A stretch of 64,000 bases of DNA, from contig CM032662.1 in the NCBI GenBank assembly GCA_019095985.1, forward strand, positions 20,792,703-20,856,702, written 5' to 3'. The notes under the pieces are model-generated. The model searched no databases and was not told where the DNA came from. It saw only the letters and a program-made list of their open reading frames with translations. This stretch comes from Streblospio benedicti (lineage: Eukaryota; Annelida; Polychaeta; Spionida; Spionidae). Below, piece by piece: positions 46,932-60,700 of the stretch (its first letter is position 1; the number at the start of each line of letters is the position of its first letter). Made by a program: the position numbers and the translations under genes.

Positions 46932-47839
46932 TTGCTTCATTATCCATGATCAGATAACAATAGAGTATCAAATCAACAAAATATTACAAAACAGAACTTC
47001 ATCAAACATTCGCCAATACATGTATAAATAAACAGTACCACATGCTAAAACTTCCCGTTACTAACTGGGGCTGGCTTATTTGTGAATTAATGAACCAGAA
47101 CCACATCACCAATAATCAGTACCACGTGCTTAAACGGGAAAATACCCAACTACAGCTGGACTGCTGTTTCTAAAATAGAAGCCATCTGCTTTTAGTAAAT
47201 GACGTCACTTTAGCAAAACTCTTTGCAAAATTGACATCATACAGAGGCTTTTAGAATAGGCTTTAATGTCAGATCATTTAAAGGCCTTGAGATAGGCTAA
47301 TGCTTTCGGGCAATGCCCCTTTACATGTATGTCTCAGCTGGCATGGGGGCTCCCAGCATGCTCTGATAGTGTATAAGACATTGATTAGCATGATAAATGT
47401 ACTTAGTGTATGTTGAAAATGTAAAGGATACCACCTAGTGTTGATGAAATAAATCATTACTGTTTACAATTGTTATCAGCAATGATATGATAAGAGCCAA
47501 TATATTGCCTATTAAAAAATAATATTATTTGACCTTACATGGAGTTGAAAAATAATATCACATTGGTAGAGGTCATTATTGGCCATTAGAAGAGACTCTT
47601 TTTCCTGATTTTGATAACGTTTTAAACATTTGAAAATTCTGTAACATTCAGCAGTATATTATGGCTCAATGTTCTGGATAATTCACGGGTCGCATCAGTC
47701 ATGCATACCCTGATCTGGAACAAATCCGAACTGCATTGCATCAATGTCCACCATAGGTTGGATGAATGAGTCCATCACCCTCTCAAGCAACTTCATTACT
47801 TCTTGAATGTGTTCATTGATTAGGTATAGAATATTTTTG

Positions 47840-48110
47840 CCGATTCCATGCCAGTCACGTGAAAAAGTGTATGTCAGGGAAACGGGCAGATAGTTTGGTA
47901 CCAGACTGAAGGAGCATCAGAAAGACGTGGAAGCTAACCAGAAGGGAGCATACACCAGATCCACAAAGAAAGAGTCTCAAACGGAACTAAGCAAGAGTGC
48001 TATTACAGACCATGTTAACCAGCAGAACCACAAAATAGACTGGGAGGGAGCTAGAGTGATACAGGGAGAGCGAATGGACGACGAGAACCATCAAGGATTG
48101 GCGGGTTTAA
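47840..48110 (+). mobile_element. Penelope-like retroelement fragment
   Basis: A plus-strand frame reads YTRSTKKESQTELSKSAITD, then HVNQQNHKIDWEGARVI, closely paralleling the minus-strand fragment at 856-1254. This is the C-terminal part of the element's GIY-YIG endonuclease. A decayed fragment without a reverse transcriptase. Confidence 0.7.
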
Positions 48111-48119
48111 CCTCCTGAC

Positions 48120-50740
48120 ATGCGCGGGAAGTCATTTTGATGATGCCAACAGCAGTTGGCGAATCTGTCAATGAAGGTAAAATATAGCATTGTTGAAAAA
48201 GAAATATGAACCAAAAAAAAAGAAAACTTCATTACTTGATTGATGAGTTTGCGTGCATGACACCAGTAAAAGATAGTCACAAGAAAATGCATATTGTAAC
48301 AGCTGGCCGTACTTGGTCTCAATCAATCCCAATAAAGAAATTTGCAAATGATGAGATGTCCAGAGGTTTAAACAGGCTTATTCATTTCTTTCTTGGAATA
48401 TTGATACTATATACTATATATAACGTACGATAGTTTAAAAGTGTACGTCAAACATTGCATGTCACAAAATGATCACTGTATAGATCATGCAACATGTGGA
48501 AGTTAATTTTCCAAATAAATCAATTTATGATACACAAGCATTCATCAGCAAAATGACTTCTTTTCTTTATATTGGTTTGATATAATTCTCTATTGTGAAT
48601 CATTAGACAGTCTTTCTTTAAAAATCTTCATCCCAACTTATATGGCTCACATATAATATACTCATTATAAAAGTATGCCATATATGTACAAGTACGGTAT
48701 TTCTAACATGTGAGAACATTTAATTACAAAACTCCATTCGATAGATACATGTGCAATTAACATATGACCCATAAGCTTGAATTAAAATATGGCCTATCAG
48801 GTTGAAAGTTTGAGTTACCAAGTGAATCTTTAGAGCAAGATAGTGATTTGCACTTTAGAACAATGCAAAACCATCATATCATTGATCCAAATACAAAACT
48901 ACGCACGACTCCATTGTAAAGTTCTTCAACTGATACATAAAGTGCTGAAGCCTTTACACCGTCAAAAGGCTATATACAAATCAGTTGAATGGAAAGACAC
49001 TATTCAATTGTTGCAGAAATTGTTGTTTTGGTTATTAATGATTTATAACAATTTATATCTAAACCTTGGTTTTCATTGTATAACAATACAACGTTCTTTT
49101 TCAACATACAGCTGACTCGTTTTTTATCATCTGTTCGTAGTCTTTTCCATACCTGGAAGTAGTGTGTAGCTATAACTCTGCTAAATCTCTGATATTGGAG
49201 GTATAGGAGGAGACATATGTCAGTCACATGCATCACACAGTTGTATGTCAATGTGAACTGAAAACTTGAACTACAGAATTGCTAATGATTATTTTTTGTA
49301 TTTCCAAAATACAACATTTTAATTGAAGTATTTCATTTCATTTTATGCTTATAGTTTAAATAATCTTAAGGCTGTATCATGAGTCAATTGATACATTGTA
49401 GTCTAACCTGGCATAAGAAAACACTGTTATCCATGAATATCCAAATCTGCATCATCTAGTTCATTTTACATGTATATGATTTTAATGTTCATTCTAATTA
49501 CTTAAAAATGGAGATGATAATAAAAGTAATTAATATAAGTAATTGGTTTCAGTAATAAACTTGTGGTAGCATGTGAGTCTGTTATTTGTTACATATCTAC
49601 AATAAGACAGTATCCAAACATTGAGACCTTTTGCTCAAATGGTCATGTCTGTTTAGTTGGAGAATACAGTCAATAGGCATTGATCAGGAGAGTTGCCAGC
49701 TCAAGCGTTGCCATCCTTGTTCAATAACTGCTCACCCCTGTTCCTAATGTGGAAGTGTGATAAAGGCTAGTGTTTAAGTCCATGCTCTGGTGAATAATAT
49801 ATTAATTGAATAATACTGTAATATTGATTTTATTGAACTAATTGGTAAAATATTAATCACACAACAGCTCAAAGTAATATAAACAAGTTGTAATTATTTC
49901 TACCTATAGGTACATTGTACGAGACAAAAAACAAAAAATGCTATACATGTATCACAGGGAAAGTTCATTCATCTGGTATTATTTCTTCCCATTGAAGAAC
50001 TTGAAGATTCTTGAAAATTATAACTTGATACACTAATGACTGTCGCAAAGGCATCTAGAGCTCCTGCTTTCTATACCTCACAATACTGATCTATTGCCAA
50101 GTCTTGTTTGAGTAGTAAGGCGGGTACATTGACTTTATATGACTATAGTATCTTAAGTTTTTACTTCATTTTAGAAAATACTAGCATGCTCTAGACAAGT
50201 TAGACTGCCCACTTGCTTGGACCTGGTAAACGTTTGGCAGGCCTTGAAAAATGTGGATGACGCCTCCCTGGAGCGGAAATAATGTTTCCCATCAGTAAAT
50301 ATATTCTAGATAGGCACTTAAAAAATAACCCGTACCATGCACATAAAATTTAAAGTCAGCCTGTCCTAATAAAAGGGCAGGTCTAATTCATTTTTATTTG
50401 TCTTTCCCCGTTAAAAAATAACTGCACATGTTATTTATAAACAATAAATGATAAATAAGAATAACTAAACAATTTGACAGCAACCATGCAATGCTCAACT
50501 AAAAAGGACATCAGGGCAGTCAGTATTTGTTTTTGAAACTAATTCATGCACAGAATTCATGAAAAAAATGAATGACTAAATTCTAATTAAAAATTCTTTT
50601 GGTATCACTGAATTGATGGAAATACTCATTTCTGATTGGTTCAGAGCTATGAAAGATGTAATTACCTATATATCCATGTAACTTTGTGAATGAAAGACAA
50701 TTACTCTTTATATATCATAGTAAGTTTGATTTTGGAACAG
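48120..50740. other. Gene-free stretch inside the inverted-repeat interval
   Basis: AT-rich, frames closed, nothing recognised beyond the bracketing repeats. Confidence 0.45.
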
Positions 50741-50829
50741 GAAATCAGGAAAAGAGTCTCTTCTGATAGCTAATAATGACCTCTACCAATGTGATATTGT
50801 TTTTCTTGTTATACTCACGTACTAATTAG

Positions 50830-51105
50830 GTGAACACACCCTCATGTATACGTGCCTTGGGTTTGCTGACCTCTGTAGGACACAAGCTAGGCGTGTGCCA
50901 CGGTCTGAAGCCGTCGATACCAGTACCAGTGCGAAGTCCTCCCTGTGTGGAGGCCGTCAATCTGGTGCCTGGGAGAGGCCCCTGTGCGACCGTAGTGTGG
51001 GCCCAAGTCTCACTGGTGACAAACACAACGAGAGGCAGGCGTTGTGAGCGCCTCGATGAGTACCACGAGCCGTGTACGAGTCCAAAAGCTTACACTAGAA
51101 TATAA
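50830..51105. other. GC-rich island, possible orphan exon
   Basis: About 275 bp of markedly higher GC than its surroundings, resembling the GC-rich exons of MCRS1 and the cyclase. Plus frames of 67 and 91 codons and a minus frame of at least 66 codons are open. An ATTAG acceptor-like site precedes 50,830 on the plus strand. The protein family is not recognised in any frame, so strand and coding status are undecided. Confidence 0.35.
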
Positions 51106-51109
51106 AATC

Positions 51110-54100
51110 CATACATATCAGTTACCATAAGCAAAACACACGAAAAAAATCAAATCATCTCGTATGTTGAGCAAATTGATTTCTTGAATCTCCCCTTGGG
51201 CCTTTGGACATCCGAACATGATTCTGAGGCTTGCAGATTAACACCTAGAACTAGAATGTATGACTATAATGGAACACTCAAATCAAATAACACCTAAATT
51301 CTATTAACTATATAGCTGCACACATCAAATTCTATTTCAAAATAGAAATTTAAATGTACATTTATTGATCCTTTTATTTTATTGAAATGAATATTATCAT
51401 AGACATAAATGGCCATATAAATTTTGTAAACTCGAGTGAAACAATGTATTGTTTATATAGGTTGCCATTTTTTTTTAGAAATTGCAATAATTTGAATGGT
51501 TTTCAAAAGCTTCAGACAACTAAATTTATTATGTACATATGTATTTGAACGTGTTGTGAATAACTTTCAATAATACTTTCATTAGCTCAGCATTTTTAGT
51601 TTCATTTTATCAGTTTTTTTATATATAATTAATTATATAATCATATTTAATTATTTGATTGTTTAGTAACTGACGATGTGTGAAAACACATACAATGTAG
51701 TGTTCTTGTCGTTGGTACCATTTAATAAAATATTTATCAGTTTTGTCAAAATCACTTTCATGTATGTTTTTGTGAAATTGAATTTTATTTCATTTTAAAA
51801 TTTTAACAACCATATTGATATTGGCACACTAAATACAAGCATAAATCTTTATGAATACATTATAATTTTATGATATCTAGAGCAAAAACAATTGGGTCTA
51901 CATGTACATATGAAATGTAACTCAAACACAGCAAATTTTAATATCGATACGACTTTATTTGTCACAAAATATTTATTTCCAGTGTTTAAAGTTTAAGTTT
52001 TAAATAAGTCTATAAAAAGTGTTACTGTCAAGTAACCTTCCCTGATAAATTATCGGGTACTAACATTAATGAAACTTAGTTTCAATTACTTCAAAGTAAT
52101 TACACAGAAGCCTATTTGAAAATGCCTAAACATAATGTACAAACACAAAATAAAAATTATAAATAAATATGTCAATCAATTCCATTAGGACTTAGCAAGT
52201 CGTTAATATCAAATTGTGGTAATTATTCACATTTTGTAACAATGGGTATATTGCTTTGTAGCTTTATGTTGCATAAACAGAGCCCATGTTATATTTTAAT
52301 ATACATAGATAACAACGAAACAAAACACATTGTATTCTTTGAATACACACACTTAAGAAAGCAATAGCAGTACAGACTGAAATCATCACAGGATTTTCAT
52401 TTTTCCTGATTTTTCCCCGATTCATTCAGTTCAAATTTTTCCTGATTCTACGAACCAAAAAAGAACATAAAAACCATGAAAAAGATAGGTTATTATTTTT
52501 TGGAAGTCCCTAACCACCCCTTATAGCTGCACCTACTTCACCAAATTCAGTGTATGATGTTTCTGTACAGACCTAAACTAAAAGTTGGAATAATAGTACA
52601 TTGTATGTACTGTTGAAATCAATCTTAGTGTGTCTCACTATACAGAGATCACAGACTGAAGAAGAAGTATTCCATAAAATAAAACAATTAATTCTTTTCT
52701 CTCACAAAATCTAATTAACTAATGTTCCCTCTATTTTCACCCCCAAAATCAAATTTCCTGATTTTTCGCTGCAGGGAATTTTTTCTGCCAATTTTCCCTC
52801 ATCCGTGGATACCCTGTCATAATCACAGCCTCTACTTCTATTTGTGATTAGATGAAACATTAATTAGGGCAGAAAATAACAACTTTATTATTCTAGATTA
52901 AACATGTGTATGAAAATAAAAGATACTATTAAAGCAATAACCATCTAATTCTATAAAAAATAATATGCAAATATAAAAGGAATAGATCTGTGATCATCCA
53001 GAAATTTTTAAAATTCATCCCACTTTGTGAGATTCACATCATATAATGTCAAAACATGTGGATAAAACATGTAAAGGGCACAACATAAGTTAAACTACCT
53101 TTTAATTGTAGCGTTTACATAAAACATATAATAATGAAATATCTATCACTTTTAATCATAATGGAATGAAATGAAAACATAAACACCGACAATGTTTTCA
53201 GTGTTTAGTTTAGTTGACATTTCAAGCCACAAAAGATTCATAGACCTAAATATGGGAAAATATGTGAAATGATTTACAAATGTTCAAGTTAGCTACACAA
53301 TATGTATTATAATCAGTGCGCATTAACAATTTGTTTGTTGAATCTGAATATATTTATTGTTGCATTTCTAGCATAAGCATTCATCATGGAGTAACAAACC
53401 TTTACATAGACTTATCTTGTACATTTGAGTATATATTTTTTTCTCTTTCTGCAGGAATGTTTCAAGAATATAATCGTCTTCAACTAGATCTAGATATGCA
53501 TCAATAAGTTTGCAAGATCATGGTAAAGCTGTTTGTAGGTACACTGTAACACAGCAACAATGTAACACATTTTGTCATGCATTTTAAAAAATGTATGAAT
53601 AGAATAATAAATGTGGAGTAAGTTGGTCCCAATGGTAATCTCAAACTTGTTCGTTGTACAATATCTACACAGAGAACATATTGAAATTGCTCTCTCATTC
53701 TGAAAGTGAAATAAAAAATAAAAATATCACTCATTACTCACAACTAAATCTGTAACAAAACCTTCAAATTTATCACATCAATGATTGCAAACATTCTCCT
53801 AAATATTAATTATTCAATATAACAAAAAAAAAACATAATTATATCACATGATTATTTTTGTAGTTATTTGGTCCTTGCATAAAATGCACCACTGCATATA
53901 AATCCAGTCGCATTTGTGCAAAGTTAACAATATTCATGACAACAAAGAGTTATGCATAATAGCAGTTGCATAGCTCTTACGAATTGTTCTTTCTATTACA
54001 GGTGAAATTGCAATTGCAAGGGAATTTTGTACATACATGTACCAAAAATCTTCTATTCATGGCCTGGTATAATTAATAGCATACTTTTTTCTATTCTACT

Positions 54101-54778
54101 TGAGGGGAGGCATTTATTACAGGTAGGCGTTTAATGGAGGTAGGCAGTTCATAACATATGTAAGACATAGCATTTTTGTTTCCACAGGTGCATGATTATT
54201 TAGGTACTTTACACAATGCAACCTTTTTATAATACATTATAAAATCGAAACAGACACGTACATTGATCATTAAATGCTTTTACAAGAGGTTGAGGGGTCG
54301 CATTTATTAGAGGTAGGCCTCTAACAGAATACCTGCCAGCTCAGGGGGGCGTTTAATAGAGGTAGGCTCCTATTAGAGATAGGCCATTATTAGAAGATTT
54401 ATGGTACTCAAAACTCAGCTTGTGTTTGTAGTATGGCCCAGCTATTGTCTCACTTTTTAGTCACTATTGTTTGCTAATAATTGTGAAAGGTCCTTAACAT
54501 TCTCCTATTAAATCTATAAGAATGAGATGTGTAGATATCCAATATATTCTAATCCTCAAAATCAGACATCATATAAAGTCTTATAATATAGAGGTATTTC
54601 CGATGCCTCTAAGCAGACCTATCAATGAATAATCTGAAGTAAGTTATGAAAAGTTCAATAGTCTTTGGGTGTACGGAACTGATTGTTTATGGAAATTAGA
54701 TTATATTAAAGTACAATGTAGGCTGCATTTGTGAAATTTGAAATCGGTGGGATTTGTCAATGAGTTTCTTATAGGTAT
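51110..54778. other. Gene-free stretch 3' of the LRP-like gene
   Basis: AT-rich with no coding exon. Around 54,105-54,400 a short motif (TTTATTAGAGGTAGGC) recurs about six times in loose tandem. AATAAA on the minus strand at 54303-54308 could serve the LRP-like gene. Confidence 0.45.
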
Positions 54779-57700
54779 TTATGCGTAAGACCCATTTGAT
54801 GGTTTTTGATCTGTTATATTTTCATTATTGTTTGAAACTGTTGTAACATCTTTTAGTTCAGAATATCCAGGATCTTTCTCTTCAGGTTTGCTGCCAGTAT
54901 CTAGAGACACATATCCTTCGCTTTTTCCACCTTCAACAGCATCATACATTGGATTGGCAATGCCGCTTGTATCAATAGCAAAGGCGTCTGTATCAGATAT
55001 AGAATTCTAAAAAAAAAGAATATAATATTATAATCTATTAATTTCTTATATTGTTGGGCATATATCAATTAAGTATATTTATGTTCTGGGTCAATGTAGC
55101 AGATTTCATATTTACATGGTTTAGCTCGATCAGACACACACAAAATGAACACATATCTATTAATAGATAGGAGCAATACATTTGCATGAAAAAATACATT
55201 CTTGGCTGAAAGGGCCTAATTTTGGCCCCTTCAGTTTTCGGCCATTTACTATAAAATACTTGCTAATTATCATTTGAAATTGCATCACATACATTCTATA
55301 TAGTCAACCACCGAAAACTGAAGAGGCCGAAATTGGTCTGGTTTACCCTGTACAAAATCTTTCAACATTAACTTTCTCAAATTTGGAATAATTAAAATTA
55401 AATAAACTTTTTTGCTTGAATTTGAATTTAACATATCAAATTTACAAAGCTGATGATGTTTTTCATAACCTATTTCTTGGAGACACAGACGCTAACGTGG
55501 ATGTCAACTGAAGAAAACCTAATATAACAGTCTCCCACTGGAATAAGGGAGATTTAATTGGATAGTACTTTATGACCAATCATTTCTATTCTTTAACTCA
55601 AAGATTAAAAAGCTTACCACGATAACTGGTGATCTGTTGGTTTCATACTTTGCTGCTCCGCCTGCGCTGCCACTTCTATATTCAGCTCGGCCTGAGGGAC
55701 CATCTTTACTCCAAAAGCTCTTTAACTTCCCACTGCAAATGAACAATTAATCATATCGATGACATTATGTTCTTTTAAACTTTGTATTATGTGACACACT
55801 GTTTGAACTTGTAACACAATTTTCACTCCTGAATTCATAGATTTGATCATTTCTAAAATGGAAACCGTCATTCTGATTGATGTTCAATAATAAGTTGCTA
55901 TACATTCATGGACAATAATACTTACGTTCGCATCATGTATAATGTAATGAGGACCATAGCAAGAAGAATCAGCACAACAATCATGATCGGAATTGCAATA
56001 GCAACTGCTCCTGAAGTTATAATAAGATTTAATAGAATGTTTTATAACTCACCAACATAAATATATATTACATTGTGCCATATATCTTGCAAAACTATCA
56101 TAAACATTGAGTTAAAGTAATTGTAATCAGTGATTAGAATACTTGATATGCTATTATTAAAGGTTACACAAGTTTCTGACCAATTTCATTTTGAAAAAGT
56201 CACAACTATAATTATATGTATTTTCTACCATAAAAATGATTGAAAAAATATAATATATTCCCCGTCCACACTGTTATGACTGCATACAATGGTATACGAC
56301 GTGACGTCATGGGGGTGTGGACACTACTACGACTAAGATTCAATCAATATCTGTCACGTCAGAGGCCGTCGTTACGACTGAGCATGTTCAGTTATAGTCG
56401 GGTGTAGTACCATACAGGCACTTAATTGTTGCTTAGGTGTGGACACCCATGCGACGTGACGGATCGTCTTGGCATCGTTTAGTCATTTAGAGTGTCATAA
56501 TGCATACTGGTTCCAGTTTAGTTTATGAGACAGTCACCAGGATCGCGGCAGGGTTAAGATGAATCATCGAAGCAGTGTGGACAGTCACTGTTGTGACACT
56601 TTTACGAGTTTTCAATACGACGCCCTATGACAGTCGCATCGTATATAGTACAGTATAGTCAGGAGTGGTATGGACGGGGCTTAAGAGATCACAATCTACA
56701 CTGCTACACATGTGTGCATAATATTGCATATTATGTCTGAATACTTTTTAAGTTATAAAGTCAATATAAAAGTATGCAGCACAAACATGCACATAATTAA
56801 ATGAGAAAATTTTGTATTAGAACTTTATTGGCAAACCAGAGAGCATTTCCTTTGTAAAAGAATGTAAGAAAAATCAAAATCTAGATTATGTTACCAAAGG
56901 GTAAAATAGTTATAACTATTATACCAAACACTATAGATTGAATTTCTACTTTACTAAACTGCAAAAATCAGCACAGGTTTCAGTTAATATACTTTAACAT
57001 TTAAAAGCATCAATTAAATTCGAATTATTAATAGCTAAGCAATCTAGTCTTTGCTGTTTAGATTCATATCTGGATTTTTTTCAGCATTACACTGTATAGT
57101 AGGGTCCTCAAGGGTACTTGTCTTTGAGGAGAATATGACCATTACTTGAGTACAAGTCTTAGTCTTGTACACGAGGATGAAGTAAGATTTGTGCTCATTA
57201 TATCAAACTCTTAAAGAATGCTCTGTATATTTAACTGCATGCCTCAATGTTTGTAGGGGTATGCTATCAGACTTCCTGTAGATGGCTTTGGCCCAACCAG
57301 GTTAGAGCATTTTTGTTGCTGTTTGATCGCTTTTGAAAGTTTGCAAGTGGCACGATTTGTCTCACTTTTTAATTTGTTTGAGTCTTCATGAGTCTTGCTT
57401 GTCCATAATAAGAATATCAGCATAAGTTGTCTAACAGGTGGCTGTAATTATTTCATTGTTGTACTACTTTTCTAATACACATTGTACAGTGTGTCCATCT
57501 TCAGAAAGAATCCCCTCAAGTTATTGATATCACAAATTGTTAAAAAGTATAGGGTTCTGGTTAAAATAAGCATTTGCGCTAGTGAAATATTCAAACATCC
57601 ACATAACACCTAGGGCTACACATATTCTTTCACATTCACAACTTTTTAATGTTGATATTAATAAGACTGTATGTACATGTATGTTTCATTCTAAGTGAGA

Positions 57701-60700
57701 AGAATGTTATGGTGTTATATATTCATAAAACTATTATTGCAAATGTTGACATACTCTTTGATGTTGTATTAGTAACTAATAATGCTGATTTATTTGAAAA
57801 AATATCAGCAGTAGTAAAATCAGAGGAAATTGTTGTTTTTGCAGATGTGCTTGCACTCGAAACACTCATACTTGATGCACTTGTACTTGATTTACTTGTG
57901 CTTGATGTGCTTGTAATTGTTGAACCTGTGAATGAAGATATTGGACTGGATTTTACTGCAGTGTAACCAACCTATGATTATAGTTATCTATTATTCATCT
58001 ATTTCATTAATGAAGTAATATAACAGTACAGTATTGAAAGAGTAGCTAGATTAAAGTTCCATTTGGGCATGAACCTTAAGGGTTATGTTAAGCCCTCACC
58101 TTACATGACAAATGATTATAGTTTTATTAGTAACATTTCTAGACTATGAACTATGCTTGCGAATCAAATAACTTTCCTCCATACAATCCATCAGTTTGGT
58201 GAACTTATTATACCGCTACATGCATCCACAATTTGTTGGCTTAAATGTATGTGAATGATATACTAATAGAATAGAACAATAAATATAAAGTTTTAAAAAT
58301 AAAAGACTTACTGGTGGGCCTACTTGTTTGAGGAGAACTTTTTGACGTGGGAACTGGCTGAGGGGTGGTTGACTTTGTGGCTGGGGTAGTCGTTGGCTTC
58401 ATAGATGCTGTTGTTGTTGTGACTTTGCTGTCGCAGAGAGAGCCTTCATAGTCTAGATACATACATAAAAGCATGGATTCCTAAAGGAAGCTTCACGATT
58501 GATATAGCATTATGAAGGCAAACTATAAAAACAATTACATGTTCGTTTATCATTCGACAGTTAATTCAGCCATTTGGTATTTCAGTTTAGTTCCCAATAA
58601 TATTACGAAAGTTGTGTCATTAAATAGCCTGTATGTTCTACACTAAAATGAAATATGTAGACATAATTTGAATCATCAATTATGTCAGAGCAATCTTGAG
58701 ACAGGCAATTATTGATACAGTACCTTTTGGACACTTGCAGGTGTACTGATTTGTCTCATTTCGCACACAAAATCCTCCATTTTTGCATCCTTCACAGACC
58801 AATGGTTCAGCACGGACAACATAATTTATTTTGTCTGAAAGAAATCATTGATATATAGAAACTGTGTTGCGTTGAGTATTTTCTGGAAATGTTCAAAACT
58901 TTGGAATGATATATATGTATAAAACTACCTGTATATATACAAAAACATTGGTCACAAAATACATTTGAATCTATCGGTATCTTAGGCTTTGTGCTTTTGT
59001 TAAACAAATAACAATACCAACATGTTAATGAAATGTAACTTCCATTCCATTATTGTCAGTAGCAAAGTTAAGATTGTTGTGCATTTCAAAATTCTTATAA
59101 GTCATATACCATACCAAGATCACAGTATCGGCCACTCGATGGGTTTCCCGGAACTTCTGTTCCATCAGGACACAAGCACTGAGCACCAAGAGGCATGTTC
59201 ACACACAATGCATTGCAATTTTCAGCGGCACATGCATTGTTGGGGAAATTCTGATCTATAAAGTGTATATGAAATAGTATTTTAAAGTAGAGAGCACATT
59301 CAAGATATCATACCAAAAATCAATGGAACATGCATGTAGAATTATTAGTTAAAAATAAGGATGATAATCTTATGCATTCTTTGTCTACTAATGTAAAATA
59401 CCTACTGTTGGGTAATGGATATCTGAGATCATGTAAGAATTTCACGCTTTCTGCCACTGCTCCTTTCCACACAGTTTCGTTGACACCATGACCAAATTTG
59501 TTCTGACGCAGAATGTTACTATTTCCATTTGACTGTACTACACCAAAATACAGCGAGTCTTCAAACACATCCAGTGTCAACAGTTTACTTCCTATGGATA
59601 AATCTTTTGTTATAAAAAATTGCTCATAAATTAATTAATGATAATAAGGAAACCACACGTCTTAGTTGAACTACATGTATCTATCTTGCAAATTAGAAAT
59701 TATTTCTTAATGCAAACTTTTCAGCAAATCAAAATCTGGTATCATACATGATTTGAATACATGTATTTGCATAGTATTCTTTGACACCTTTGCTTTCATA
59801 TATTATTACCTTTGATTCTTAGAGCAAGAGCTCTGTCTGAACCATCATGATTCACTGTTTCTACTAGGCTCTCAATCTGATCAAGCCAGAAAAGGCGACC
59901 TGAAGAAGGAAAAATATATGAAATATATCAAAAATAAACATATTTGTTATTATACTACTTCATGTATACAGTACTTGTGTACGGAGTGCAATGCTCCATG
60001 CTAGTGAGACATGGCCCTTAACCAAGCCAAACTTTCAACGTTTGCAACGCAATGACAGGGCAATGATCAGACAGATCTGCAATGTGAAGCCGGAGAACGT
60101 CGCCACCACCAGTTCAAGTGAGCTTTTGAAGCTTCTCGGCCTTGAGGACCTTGACCTCATTCTGAAGGAGAGAAGAAGTACGGTCAAAAAGCAATCAAGA
60201 CAGCATGGGACATGAAATACTTCATGGAAGCAGGTGACTGAGAGGGATATGAGGGACTGGGGACTCTCAAAAACCGATCCTCATGAGAAAACCACATGGA
60301 GATCCGGTGTACGAACAGCCATGCGTGTAGCTAGCCAGCTACCTGGAAGGGGGTCCACTGAAGTGGACGTTACCCCAGCACCTGCACGTTAATCAAAACA
60401 CCGATGATGATGATGATGATATCAAATATAAAATAGACTACATCTTGAGAAAATAATTTTACAATAATAAACTTTGATTTATTACATGCACTCCTTATAT
60501 TACAAGATGCATTATTATACATAAACAGGGTATACCATATACGACCATCAAAGTGCCCACACTCGTGTAACAGCCCTCCCCCCTCTTTTTCTTAAATGTC
60601 TTTAAGAATTAAGTAGTAACTGCACTCTTGTGTAACAGCCCACCCCCCAGTTTGATAAAATTTTAATTTAACGGCCCTGGGCGCTTGGATGGTCGTATAC

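Larger units (their letters stand above)
47554..50798. repeat. 3.2 kb interval bracketed by ~58 bp inverted repeats
   Basis: 47554-47612 and 50742-50798 are inverted copies (CACATTGGTAGAGGTCATTA; AGAAGAGACTCTTTTTCCTG) with few mismatches. The interval holds a Penelope-like fragment but no recognisable transposase. It may be one large DNA element or two chance-oriented copies of a short repeat. Confidence 0.5.

Noticed and set aside
57649-57966. Plus-strand frame with a Leu/Val-rich repeat
   Set aside because: It is the reverse reading of the Ser/Thr-rich mucin exon of the LRP-like gene, which has fitting splice sites and phases on the minus strand.
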